Assembly: GCF_023336905.1 (NCBI RefSeq)
Contig: NZ_JAMBLS010000005.1
Coordinates: 92,213-156,212 of the forward strand
Length of the DNA: 64,000 bases
Reading direction: 5' to 3'
Source: Bacteroides sp. ET71
GTDB taxonomy: Bacteria; Bacteroidota; Bacteroidia; Bacteroidales; Bacteroidaceae
Under the pieces are notes generated by a model. That model was given only the letters and a program-made list of their open reading frames with translations, was not told where the DNA came from and ran no database searches. This document shows positions 1 through 7,800 of this stretch, piece after piece. Made by a program: the position numbers and the translations under genes. Position 1 is the stretch's first letter. Every line of letters starts with the position of its first letter.

Positions 1-528
1 CAGGATGACCTGCTCGACGCCCTGTGTGACGAGGCCCTTCTGTCCGTAGGAGCCGTCGTCGGTCATGATGATGACTTCGTCGCTGGAGGCGCGCATCTCT
101 TTTTCCAGGATGATGAGTTCCTTGGTGCGTCCGGCCAGGACGGTGATGACGCGGTTGCCGGCAGCCTTCAGGGCTTGTACGATGGGCAGCATGGGGGCGA
201 CGCCCACGCCTCCTCCGGCGCAGACCACGGTGCCGAAGCGTTCGATGTGCGTGGCTTGTCCCAGGGGGCCGACGACGTCGGTGATGTAGTCGCCTTCCTG
301 CAGTTCGCAGAGGCGGGTGGAGGAGAGGCCGACTTCCTGCACGACGAGGGTGATGGTGCCGGCTACGGGGTCGGCTTCGGCAATGGTGAGGGGCATGCGT
401 TCGCCCTTCTCGCCGACGCGGACGATAACGAAGTGCCCGGCCTTGCGCGACCGGGCGATGAGGGGTGCTTCAACGACGAGCTTGAAGACCTTTTCGGAGA
501 AATGTTCTTTGTGGAGAATCTTGTTCAT
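1..528 (-). CDS. Ferredoxin-NADP reductase-like FAD/NAD-binding protein (partial, C-terminus off window)
   Basis: Translation from the ATG at 528 runs open to the window edge, giving 176 residues from MNKILHKEHFSEKVFKL. It matches the sulfide dehydrogenase / dihydroorotate-dehydrogenase electron-transfer type of FAD/NAD(P)-binding subunit. The N-terminal half is a beta-barrel FAD domain (MPLTIAEADP near 50-60, then LVVQEVGLSSTRL). A nucleotide-binding segment follows with the run VCAGGGVGVAPMLP near residue 105-120. Members of this family usually pair with a glutamate-synthase-like (GltA/NfnB) subunit encoded directly downstream, which would lie left of this window, so that pairing is inference. 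The C-terminal cysteine cluster expected for a [2Fe-2S] centre cannot be checked. The orphan antitoxin gene lies 45 nt upstream on the same strand. Confidence 0.85.
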   Translation of the reverse strand, partial: MNKILHKEHFSEKVFKLVVEAPLIARSRKAGHFVIVRVGEKGERMPLTIAEADPVAGTITLVVQEVGLSSTRLCELQEGDYITDVVGPLGQATHIERFGTVVCAGGGVGVAPMLPIVQALKAAGNRVITVLAGRTKELIILEKEMRASSDEVIIMTDDGSYGQKGLVTQGVEQVIL

Positions 529-573
529 ATTCGGTTAGTTATGTATAATTACGTAGGATTTGAGGGACTTGGA

Positions 574-819
574 CTATTCGCATGGGGCGTGTCGTTTGCG
601 CAGTTCGTCGCTGGTGTAATAGTGTCCTTCGCGATAGCTCTGCATAGATTGTTCCAGGCGTTGTTGCAGTTGCTCTGCGGTGTATTGGCAAGGGGCGGCA
701 TCCTGTTCGTGTCGGGCGTCTTCAATCAGCTTTTGGGCCAGCCACTCTTTGTTGTCGGGGCTGAGGGCAAGGGAGCGGATGAAGGACAGGAGGCCGTCCA
801 GTGAGATGGTTGCGTTCAT
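574..819 (-). CDS. Orphan antitoxin-like protein (81 aa)
   Basis: An 81-residue protein starting MNATISLDGLLSFIRSL. It is a clear paralogue of the antitoxin at 2191-2445: both begin M-x-A-T-[IV]-S-L-D, carry LSPDN-K-x-WLA-x-KL near residues 19-29, then YT-x-E-x-[LI] and a C-terminal TS/TT-DE/EE-[LV]-R segment, and both end in CE. The predicted fold is helical and charged, as in small type II antitoxins. No toxin gene follows; the next gene is the flavoprotein 45 nt downstream. A TAACTTTG box at 854-861 on this strand could be its -7 element. Function as an antitoxin is inferred from the paralogue and its partner; it may now be a free-standing regulator or a remnant. Confidence 0.6.
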   Translation of the reverse strand: MNATISLDGLLSFIRSLALSPDNKEWLAQKLIEDARHEQDAAPCQYTAEQLQQRLEQSMQSYREGHYYTSDELRKRHAPCE

Positions 820-865
820 AGGGTGTTCTTTTACTGTGTTTTTACTTTCCCCGCAAAGTTAACAA

Positions 866-899
866 AAAAGGCCGACGTCCATCCCTACGCCGGCCTTTT
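866..899. terminator. Hairpin terminator candidate
   Basis: AAAAGGCCG at 866-874 pairs with CGGCCTTTT at 891-899 and the stem is extended by an imperfect ACG/CGC step. It has A/T runs on both sides so could act in either direction. It would end minus-strand transcripts arriving from the hexapeptide gene and insulates the orphan antitoxin promoter. Confidence 0.55.
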
Positions 900-1051
900 C
901 TTGTGTTTTTTTAGCGTTAGCCGAAGGTGCCTTCGCCGTCGCTGTCGTCGGTGCCGGGACACCGGCATTCTTCTGTAAATAGTTTTGGATGTCGGCACGA
1001 CATCAGTGTGCCTCGTTGGGCGCTTTCTAATGATTTCAGTGACAGTGCGTT

Positions 1052-1161
1052 GACACTTAGCACAGGTGTCGCTGACACTTAGCACAAGTATCCGTGACAC
1101 TTAGCACAAGTGTCGGTGATACTTAGCACAAGTGTCGGTGATACTTAGCACAAGTGTCGGC
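1052..1161. repeat. Tandem hairpin array 1: five 22-bp units
   Basis: Five head-to-tail units start at 1052, 1074, 1096, 1118 and 1140, with no spacer DNA. Each unit has the arm GACACTT (or GATACTT), a 5-nt centre AGCAC, the opposing arm AAGTGTC (AGGTGTC in unit 1, AAGTATC in unit 2) and a 3-nt linker such as GGT. Each could form a small stem-loop. The array sits in the 453-bp gap between the orphan antitoxin and the hexapeptide-repeat gene, both on the minus strand. No protein is predicted across it. It is not a CRISPR array because there are no unique spacers. Confidence 0.9.
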
Positions 1162-1272
1162 CATGCGCAAGGGAAGTCTCCGCGATGTCTCTCGTGATGT
1201 AAGGATTTATTGTTTGAAAAGAAAGGCAGGAGCTTTGCACGGCTTTGGGGGAGGTAAGCTACGAGTGGTGGC

Positions 1273-1851
1273 TTATCTCCCCAGCATGTACTTGTTGAGG
1301 CTCCTGCGGTCCCAGTTGATGCCCCGTTTGACCACCTTGGCGGGGATGCCGGCCAGGATGACGTTGGGCTCGTCGAAGCGCCTGGTGACGATGCTTCCCC
1401 AGCCCACGATGCTGTAGTCGCCGATGCAGACGTGCGAGCGGTCTTCTTGCAAGTAGAGCGTGACGCCGTTGATGACCACCCGGTTGCCGATGCGCACGCG
1501 GCAGCCGTTGGCCGTGCGCGACACGCCCGCGCCCAGTCCCGGCAGTTGGCCGACGATGAGCTTCAGTCCCGTCATGCCCAGGATGGAGGAGCAGCGCACG
1601 ATGACGTGTCCCACCTCCACGTCGTTGTCATCGCCTTTGACAATCAGCAGGAAGCCGCCTCCCGTCAGCAGCTCTTCGGCAGCGGCCTCCGACTCGAAGT
1701 GCAGCAGCACGCGGTTGCGGTGGCCGATGATGGAGATGTCCGCCCTCTCCAGCAGGCGGCTTGTCAGGGCATCGGTCGTTGTCGTGCAGTTGACTTCCCG
1801 GTCGGGGAAGGCGAAGATGAGTTGGTTTTCGTTTCCTTCTATCTGTGTCAT
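1273..1851 (-). CDS. Hexapeptide-repeat (left-handed beta-helix) acyltransferase-like protein
   Basis: A 192-residue protein. The C-terminal 120 residues contain the short hydrophobic steps of a left-handed beta-helix (VRIGNRVVINGVTLYLQ, VCIGDYSIVGWGSIVTR, then NVILAGIPAKVVK). The last of these is the typical end of CysE/LacA/NodL-type acetyltransferases, where it closes the CoA site. The N-terminal 70 residues are less regular and not assigned. Substrate cannot be told; sugars and antibiotics are the usual acceptors of relatives. The gene starts just 15 nt downstream of the frameshifted toxin on the same strand, so it may be transcribed from the toxin-antitoxin promoter. The hairpin array lies 112 nt beyond its stop. 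Confidence 0.7.
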   Translation of the reverse strand: MTQIEGNENQLIFAFPDREVNCTTTTDALTSRLLERADISIIGHRNRVLLHFESEAAAEELLTGGGFLLIVKGDDNDVEVGHVIVRCSSILGMTGLKLIVGQLPGLGAGVSRTANGCRVRIGNRVVINGVTLYLQEDRSHVCIGDYSIVGWGSIVTRRFDEPNVILAGIPAKVVKRGINWDRRSLNKYMLGR

Positions 1852-1866
1852 GGGGATATATGGGTG

Positions 1867-2200
1867 TTATGGGTTATGGGTGTCGGTTCCGGTCAGTCCG
1901 TCGGCCTGTCGGACGGGCTCGCGTCGGGTGTCCCAGAGGTCGGCGATGTAAATAGTGTCACCTTCAACGTAATACACTATTTTGTAATTGGGATGCACGA
2001 CGATGCTGCGATAACCTTCCGGCTCTTTTTCAAGCAGTGGCTCTTTCTTTCCCATTCCGGGGTTGCTTTGCAAGAGTTGCTCGTAATCCAAGATAACGGG
2101 CATAGAATTTCTTCATTGCGCGTTCGCCAAATGTGTCGCGGCCATATTCCAGCGTATCGGCAAGTCTTTCGCTTGCATCATCATCCCATATCACTCGCAT
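1867..2200 (-). pseudogene. RelE/ParE-type toxin, frameshifted
   Basis: Two reading frames must be joined to recover a complete toxin. Frame 1 begins at the ATG at 2200 (MRVIWDDDASERLADTLEYG) and overlaps the antitoxin stop by 10 nt, the usual arrangement of such operons. The family-like continuation (LDYEQLLQSNPGMGKKEP, then YKIVYYVEGDTIYIADLWDTRREP) is one nucleotide out of register and starts near 2104. The C-terminal part aligns with the intact toxin at 22305-22628, which has YKIYYIILPTHILIGLVWDTRRNP. Without correction frame 1 runs into unrelated sequence (YLGLRATLAKQPRNGKERATA) and stops. There is no homopolymer slip site at the join. The toxin is probably inactive, unless the base call is wrong or frameshifting is programmed. 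Confidence 0.7.
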
Positions 2201-2445
2201 AGCCAAGGGTGTTTGTTTTCTATCATGCGTCTGACTTCTTCCGTCGTATGCACGCGTCCGGCCTTGATATTGGCACGCGAGCGTTCAATGCGGGCATTGA
2301 TTTCCTCCATGGTGTAGGGCGTGAGGCGTTGTTTTTCCTCTTCCTCTACTTCTTCGTAGAGCTTGCCGGCCAGCCAGCGTTTGTTGTCGGGACTGAGCGA
2401 TTGTATCAGTTTCCACAGATAATCCAATGATACGGTTGCTTCCAT
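2191..2445 (-). CDS. Type II antitoxin-like protein, partner of the frameshifted toxin
   Basis: The start is taken at the ATG at 2445 (MEATVSLDYLWKLIQSL, 84 aa) because the paralogue at 574-819 starts at the same place and because an AGGAGG stretch lies 9 nt upstream. An upstream ATG in frame would add 12 residues without similarity. The protein is helical and charged, with LSPDNKRWLAGKL in the first third and YTMEEINARIERSRANIKAG in the middle. It should bind and neutralise the RelE/ParE-type toxin encoded next, with which it overlaps by 10 nt (TGA inside ATGCGAGTGA). A well-formed promoter lies 34 nt upstream. DNA binding for autoregulation is expected of the family but no domain is evident. 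Confidence 0.7.
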   Translation of the reverse strand: MEATVSLDYLWKLIQSLSPDNKRWLAGKLYEEVEEEEKQRLTPYTMEEINARIERSRANIKAGRVHTTEEVRRMIENKHPWLCE

Positions 2446-2478
2446 AGTTGGTTCCTCCTTCGTTAGGTTCAACAGGGA

Positions 2479-2509
2479 CAAAGGTAAAAGAAAGGCAGGA
2501 ACTTTGCAA
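2479..2509 (-). promoter_or_regulatory. Promoter of toxin-antitoxin operon 1
   Basis: On the minus strand TTG (2507-2509) and TACCTTTG (2479-2486) are 20 bp apart, matching the Bacteroides -33/-7 consensus. It lies inside the serS terminator hairpin, so promoter and terminator overlap. Confidence 0.6.
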
Positions 2510-2522
2510 GCCCCTGCCTTCT
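2491..2522 (-). terminator. serS terminator
   Basis: AAAGGCAGG (2491-2499) pairs with CCTGCCTTC (2514-2522), loop about 14 nt, followed on the minus strand by a T-rich run. It is 32 nt beyond the serS stop. Confidence 0.65.
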
Positions 2523-2553
2523 TTTCTTGTGCATCTGTATAATATAATGTGTA

Positions 2554-3828
2554 TCAGTCAATCATGTCGAACCCGCAGTAGGGCACCAGTGCCTTGGGGA
2601 TGCGGATGCCCTGGGGCGTCTGGTTGTTCTCCAGCAGGGCGGCCACGATGCGGGGCAGGGCGAGGGCCGAGCCGTTGAGCGTGTGGCACAGCTCGATTTT
2701 CTTGTCCGCCGTGCGGTAGCGGCAGTGCAGGCGGTTGGCCTGGTAGGTGTCGAAGTTGGAGACGGAGCTGACCTCGAGCCAACGCTTCTGCGCCTCGCTG
2801 TAGACCTCGAAGTCGTAGCAGATGGCGGCGGTGAAGCTGATGTCGCCGCCGCAGAGGCGCAGGATGCGGTAGGGCAGTTCGAGCTTCTGCAGCAGGCCCT
2901 CGACGTGGTCTAGCATCTCCTGGTGGCTCTGGCGGCTGTGTTCGGGCTTGTCGATGCGGACGAGCTCTACCTTGGAGAACTCGTGCAGGCGGTTCAGGCC
3001 GCGCACGTCCTTGCCGTAGGAGCCGGCCTCGCGGCGGAAGCACTCGGTGTAGGCGCAGTTCTTGATGGGCAGGTCGCGCTCGTCGAGGATGACGTCGCGG
3101 TAGATGTTCGTGACGGGCACCTCGGCGGTGGGGATGAGGTAGAGGTCGTCCACCTCGCAGTGGTACATCTGTCCCTCCTTGTCGGGCAGTTGGCCGGTGC
3201 CGTAGCCCGAGGCGGCGTTGACCACCGTGGGGGGCATCACTTCGGTGTAGCCCGATGCGCGTGCTTCGTCCAGGAAGAAGTTGATGAGGGCGCGTTGCAG
3301 GCGGGCGCCTTTGCCTTTGTAGACGGGGAATCCGGCGCCGGTGATTTTCACGCCCAAGTCGAAGTCGATGATGTCATACTTCTTGGCCAGTTCCCAGTGG
3401 GGCAGGGCGTCCTTGGGCAGGGGTGTCTCCATGCCGCCCATCTTGACGACGAGGTTGTCTTCGGCGCCGTTGCCTTCGGGCACTTCGTCGTAGGGCACGT
3501 TGGGGATGGTGTAGAGCAGTTGTTGCAGGTCTTGGGCGGCCTGGTCCATGTCGGCTTGCAGTGTCTTGTTGGTCTCTTTCAGTTGGGCCACGCGTGCCTT
3601 GGCGGTTTCGGCCTCGTCGCGGCGGCCTTCCTTCATCAGTTGGCCGATGGTTTTGGAGGTGGCGTTCACTTCGGCCAGGTTGGTGTCCAGCACGGCTTGC
3701 GTGCTCTTGCGCTTGTTGTTGAGGGCCAGCACCTGGTCGATGGTCTCCTTGGCGTTCTTGAAATGTTTCTTCTCGAGTCCGCGCACCACGGCGTCGGTGT
3801 TCTCGGTGATTTGTTTGATGGTAAGCAT
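2554..3828 (-). CDS. serS: Seryl-tRNA synthetase
   Basis: 424 residues, the normal length for bacterial SerRS, which charges tRNA-Ser (and tRNA-Sec where present) with serine in the cytoplasm. The N-terminal 110 residues form the long antiparallel coiled coil that holds the tRNA variable arm (charged heptads through NKRKSTQAVLDTNLAEVNAT). The class II catalytic core follows: a TAEVPVTNIYRD segment, motif 2 FRREAGSYGKDVRGLNR near residue 265-285 with the ATP-binding arginine, and motif 3 NGSALALPRIVAALLENNQ near 385-403. A TATCTTTG box on this strand at 3884-3891 is a likely -7 element. It is flanked by its own terminator and a repeat-bearing gap, so it is probably monocistronic. Confidence 0.97.
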   Translation of the reverse strand: MLTIKQITENTDAVVRGLEKKHFKNAKETIDQVLALNNKRKSTQAVLDTNLAEVNATSKTIGQLMKEGRRDEAETAKARVAQLKETNKTLQADMDQAAQDLQQLLYTIPNVPYDEVPEGNGAEDNLVVKMGGMETPLPKDALPHWELAKKYDIIDFDLGVKITGAGFPVYKGKGARLQRALINFFLDEARASGYTEVMPPTVVNAASGYGTGQLPDKEGQMYHCEVDDLYLIPTAEVPVTNIYRDVILDERDLPIKNCAYTECFRREAGSYGKDVRGLNRLHEFSKVELVRIDKPEHSRQSHQEMLDHVEGLLQKLELPYRILRLCGGDISFTAAICYDFEVYSEAQKRWLEVSSVSNFDTYQANRLHCRYRTADKKIELCHTLNGSALALPRIVAALLENNQTPQGIRIPKALVPYCGFDMID

Positions 3829-3970
3829 GGTTTATACCTATTTATTTAATGTTATTTCATTTCGTTCTGTACGATTCGCGGGGCAAAGATACGCAAAAAA
3901 CCGATATGTGGTGATGTTCTGGTGAGAAGGCTTTTGCCGAAAGCAGATTTTCTTGTCCGTCAGTCTGTTG

Positions 3971-4036
3971 CTTGCCGGGTGCAACGGCTGCGCTTGCCGT
4001 TCGCCGCAGCCTTCCTTGCCGTGCGTGCCGGCCGCG
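3971..4036. repeat. Degenerate 22-bp tandem repeat with conserved CTTGCCG start
   Basis: Units start at 3971, 3993 and 4015, exactly 22 bp apart. Each begins CTTGCCG, while the other 15 bp have diverged. It occupies the gap between serS and the acidic protein at 4110 and stops just before that operon's terminator. Confidence 0.6.
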
Positions 4037-4054
4037 GCGCTTGTGGGGATAACG

Positions 4055-4088
4055 AAAGAGGGTATGCCTTGGCGGGCATACCCTCTTT
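4055..4088 (-). terminator. Terminator of the dnaE-trxA-4110 operon
   Basis: Perfect 14-bp stem AAAGAGGGTATGCC (4055-4068) with GGCATACCCTCTTT (4075-4088) and a 6-nt loop, 21 nt beyond the stop of the 111-aa gene. Confidence 0.8.
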
Positions 4089-4109
4089 GCATAAGTGTGC
4101 GGACCGATG

Positions 4110-4445
4110 TCAGTCTCCGTTGTCCAGCGAGTCGGCATAGTCCATCTCTCCCTGTACGATGAAGAGCAGTTCTTCGGGGTCATATTCACCCATTCCGTCT
4201 TTTCGGGCTTCCTTGACCATGTAATCGACAACTTTCTCCAGGTCGATTTCTATGCAGCCCTCTGCGTCGGGCTGTGCGTCGAGGATACCGCTTTGCGTGT
4301 AGTACTCGTCAATCAGGTCGAGGAAGTAATAGAACTCGTCGTCCGTGAACTTGTTTTTCAAGTCTTGCGGCAGGTAATTCTTAATGAACTCGATGGTCTT
4401 TTCGTCATCGAGGTCGTCCTGCAAAAAGTCGTCATCTTGTCTCAT
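4110..4445 (-). CDS. Conserved acidic hypothetical protein (111 aa)
   Basis: A strongly acidic protein (start MRQDDDFLQDDLDDEKT, end DYADSLDNGD), predicted helical, with no signal peptide or membrane segment and no motif that I recognise. It lies 49 nt downstream of trxA and ends at a strong terminator, so it is probably the last gene of a trxA-led transcript. Its conservation in this position in Bacteroidales is my recollection rather than something seen here. A cytosolic partner or chaperone-like role would be guesswork. Confidence 0.6.
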   Translation of the reverse strand: MRQDDDFLQDDLDDEKTIEFIKNYLPQDLKNKFTDDEFYYFLDLIDEYYTQSGILDAQPDAEGCIEIDLEKVVDYMVKEARKDGMGEYDPEELLFIVQGEMDYADSLDNGD

Positions 4446-4494
4446 GGTTGATGTCTTTTTAGAAGGTTTGGATGGTCTGAATGTCTGTACTGTC

Positions 4495-4809
4495 TTAGAG
4501 CAGTGCTTCCAGCTTGGCCACGAATGTTGCCTTGGGGGCCGAGCCTATCTGCTTGTCCACCAGCTCGCCGTTCTTGAAGAACAGCACGGCGGGAATGTTG
4601 CGGATGCCGTACTCCATGGCCAGGTCGTTGCTCTCTTCCACGTCGCACTTGCCGATGACAGCGCGTCCTTCATATTCCGTAGCCAGTTCGTCGATGATGG
4701 GGCTTACCATGCGGCATGGTCCGCACCACGTAGCCCAGAAGTCGATAACCACAGGCTTGTCGCCTGCCAGCAGTTCTTTGTAATTGCTTTCTGTAATGTT
4801 CAAAGCCAT
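4495..4809 (-). CDS. trxA: Thioredoxin
   Basis: 104 residues, the standard length of thioredoxin, a cytoplasmic disulfide reductase recycled by thioredoxin reductase. The active site WCGPC is at residues 28-32 within the beta-strand context VVIDFWATWCGPC. The cis-proline loop follows as IRNIPAVLFFKNGE. No signal peptide is present, so it is the cytosolic form. A TATCTTTG box on the minus strand at 4858-4865, at the 3' edge of dnaE, could give it its own promoter, while close spacing also allows read-through from dnaE (56 nt gap). Confidence 0.96.
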   Translation of the reverse strand: MALNITESNYKELLAGDKPVVIDFWATWCGPCRMVSPIIDELATEYEGRAVIGKCDVEESNDLAMEYGIRNIPAVLFFKNGELVDKQIGSAPKATFVAKLEALL

Positions 4810-4865
4810 AATGTTCTAATATTAAAGTTTGGTGTTTCTGATGATTCTCTTTCGCTGCAAAGATA

Positions 4866-7800
4866 CTAATTTATCTGGAACCTGAGGTCGGGATGCCCTT
4901 TTAAGTATGAAATCAGCTCGCGGCCCACGTTCAGTTTGACCGGTCTCGACACGAGGTCGACGGCCATGCGCGTATCTTTGTCCATCACCTTAAAGCACAG
5001 TTGCGTGTTGCCGGGGTGTGCTTTGGTCAGGTCGGCCAGTTCGGCGATGAGCCCTTTGTTCAGGACGCTGAGCGGAATGAAGATGGTAATCTTTTCCACC
5101 AGCTTCTCCTTCACGTCGGGCAGCAGCTCGATGGAAGTGACCTTTACCTCCAGCTCGTTCTGTTTCCATTGCTTGGCCTGGCACCGTGCCTTGATGAACA
5201 GGAAAGTCTTTTCGCCCAGGTAACCTTGCCAGGTGACCCAGTCGTTGCCAAAGAACGGCAGTTCGGCCGAGCCCGTGTAGTCTTCGATGCGGACGATGCC
5301 GTAGGGGTTGCCGTTCTTGCTGGTGCCACGCCGCACGTCAGTGACCATGCCTCCCATGGTGATTTCGCGTCCCACGAGGTTTTCTTTGTTCTCCAGTTCC
5401 TTCATGTGCGTGTTGCACACATTCTCCAGTATGACCGAAAACTCGTCCAACGGATGTGCCGAGAGGTAGATGCCTACCAGTTCGCGTTCCTTGTTCAGAC
5501 GCTCCAGGTCGCTCCAGCGTTCGGTGGGCAATATTTCGGGCGTAGAGACTTGCACCATGTTCTCGCCTCCGAACAGCGAGTTCAAGGCCATGGCCTTGTC
5601 CATTTGGTAGCGGTTGCCGTAGCGCACCAAAGTTTCCAAGAAGCTCTCGTTCTTGGCATTGACGGCGAAATACTGTTCGCGCGTCAGCTCGGGGAAGTTG
5701 TCGAAACTGCCGGACAGTGCCAGACATTCCAGGTTCTTCTTGTTGCAGGCGTTCAGGTTGACGCGCTGCACGAAGTCGAATATGCCTTTGTACGGCCCCT
5801 CCTTCTTACGCCCTTCTATGATGCTTTCTACGGCGCTTTCGCCCACTCCCTTCACGGCTCCCAGCCCGAAGCGGATGTTGCCCTCGGCATTGACGGTGAA
5901 CTTCAGGTTACTTTCGTTCACGTCCGGTCCCAATACCTTGATGCCCATTGCCTTACATTCATCCATGAACTTCGTGATGTCCGTGATGTTGTCCTTGCTT
6001 CGGCTCATCACGGCAGCCATGTATTCGGCGGGATAGTTGGCCTTGAGGTAGGCCGTCTGGTAAGCCACCCACGAGTAGCACGTGGCGTGCGATTTGTTGA
6101 AGGCGTACGAAGCAAACTTTTCCCAGTCCGCCCAGATTTTCTCCAACACCTTCGGGTCGTGGCCGTTCTTCTTGCCGCCTTCGATGAACTTGGGTTTCAT
6201 GTGGTCCAGCTTGTCGCGCAGCTTCTTACCCATCGCTTTGCGCAGGGCATCAGACTCACCGCGGGTGAAGTTGGCCAGCAATCGGGACAGCAACATGACC
6301 TGCTCCTGGTAGACGGTGATGCCATACGTGTCCTTCAGATACTTCTCCATGATAGGGATGTCATACTCGATGGGCTTGCGTCCCCACTTGCGGTCGATGA
6401 AGTCGGGGATGTAATCCATAGGCCCCGGCCGGTAGAGGGCGTTCATGGCGATGAGGTCCTCGAAGGTGCTGGGCTGAAGCTCGCGCAGGTACTTCTGCAT
6501 GCCGGCCGACTCGAACTGGAAGGTGCCCACGGTACGTCCGTCGCAGTAAAGTTTATAAGTGGCCGGGTCGTCTATGGGGATGGTGTCGATGTCCAAGTCT
6601 ATGCCCCGGTGCAACTTCACGTTGGCCACGGCTTCCTTGATAATGGAAAGCGTCTTCAGGCCTAAGAAGTCCATCTTGATCAGTCCGGTGTCTTCGATGA
6701 CCGAGCCTTCGTATTGTGTGACCAGCATCTTTTCGCCCGTCTCCTTGTCGTCGGCCGTGCTGACGGGCACCCAGTCGGTGATGTCGTCTCGGCAGATGAT
6801 GGTGCCGCAGGCGTGCACGCCCGTGCCTCGCACGTTTCCTTCCAGCATTTTGGCGTATTTGAGGGTGTCGCGCACGCGTTCGTCGGGCGAGGCTTCGGCG
6901 GCTCGCAGTTCGGGGACGTATTCGATGGCGTTGGGCAGGTTCAGCTTCTTGTCGGGAATCTTGTCGGGAATCAGTTTGCAGAGGCGGTCAGACTCGGCCA
7001 CGGAGAGCCCTTGCACGCGGGCCACGTCCTTGATAGCCATCTTCGTGGCCATCGTGCCGTAGGTGATGATGTGCGCCACTTTCTCCTGGCCGTACTTCTC
7101 CGTCACCCAGCGCAAGACTTCTCCGCGTCCGTCGTCGTCGAAGTCTACGTCGATATCGGGCAGCGAGATGCGGTCGGGGTTCAGGAAACGTTCGAACAGC
7201 AGGTCGTACTGTATGGGGTCGATCTTGGTGATGCCTAAGCAATAGGCCACGGCCGAGCCGGCCGCCGAGCCGCGTCCCGGGCCTACGGACACGCCCAGTT
7301 GGGTGCGCGCCGCGTTGATGAAGTCTTGCACAATGAGGAAGTAGCCCGGGAAACCCATTGTCTTCATGATGTATAGCTCGAACACCAGCCGTTCTTTGAT
7401 TTCCTCGGACAGCGGGTCGCCATACAGCCTTTTGGCTCCGTCGAAAGTCAGTTTGGCCAGGTAGTCGGCCTCCAACTTGATGCGGTACAGCTTCTCGTAG
7501 CCGCCCAAACGTTTGATTTTAGCGTTGGCGGCGTCTTCATCCAGCACGACGTTACCGTTTTCGTCCTGGGTGAACTCGTCGAACAAGTCTTTCTCGGTAT
7601 ATTTCTTTCGGTATTCTTCCTCCGTGCCGAAGTCTTCGGGGATGGCGAAGGTAGGCATGATGGGAGCGTGGTCTATGGAATAGTATTCCACTTTGTCCAG
7701 AATTTCCAGCGTATTCGAAAGGGCCTCGGGCACGTCGGCAAAAAGCTGGTTCATCTCTGCCTTGGTTTTCATCCATTCCTGCTTGGTGTAGAGCATCCGT

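Noticed and set aside
1052-1161. CRISPR array
   Set aside because: Units are contiguous, 22 bp, with no unique spacers and no cas gene in the window.
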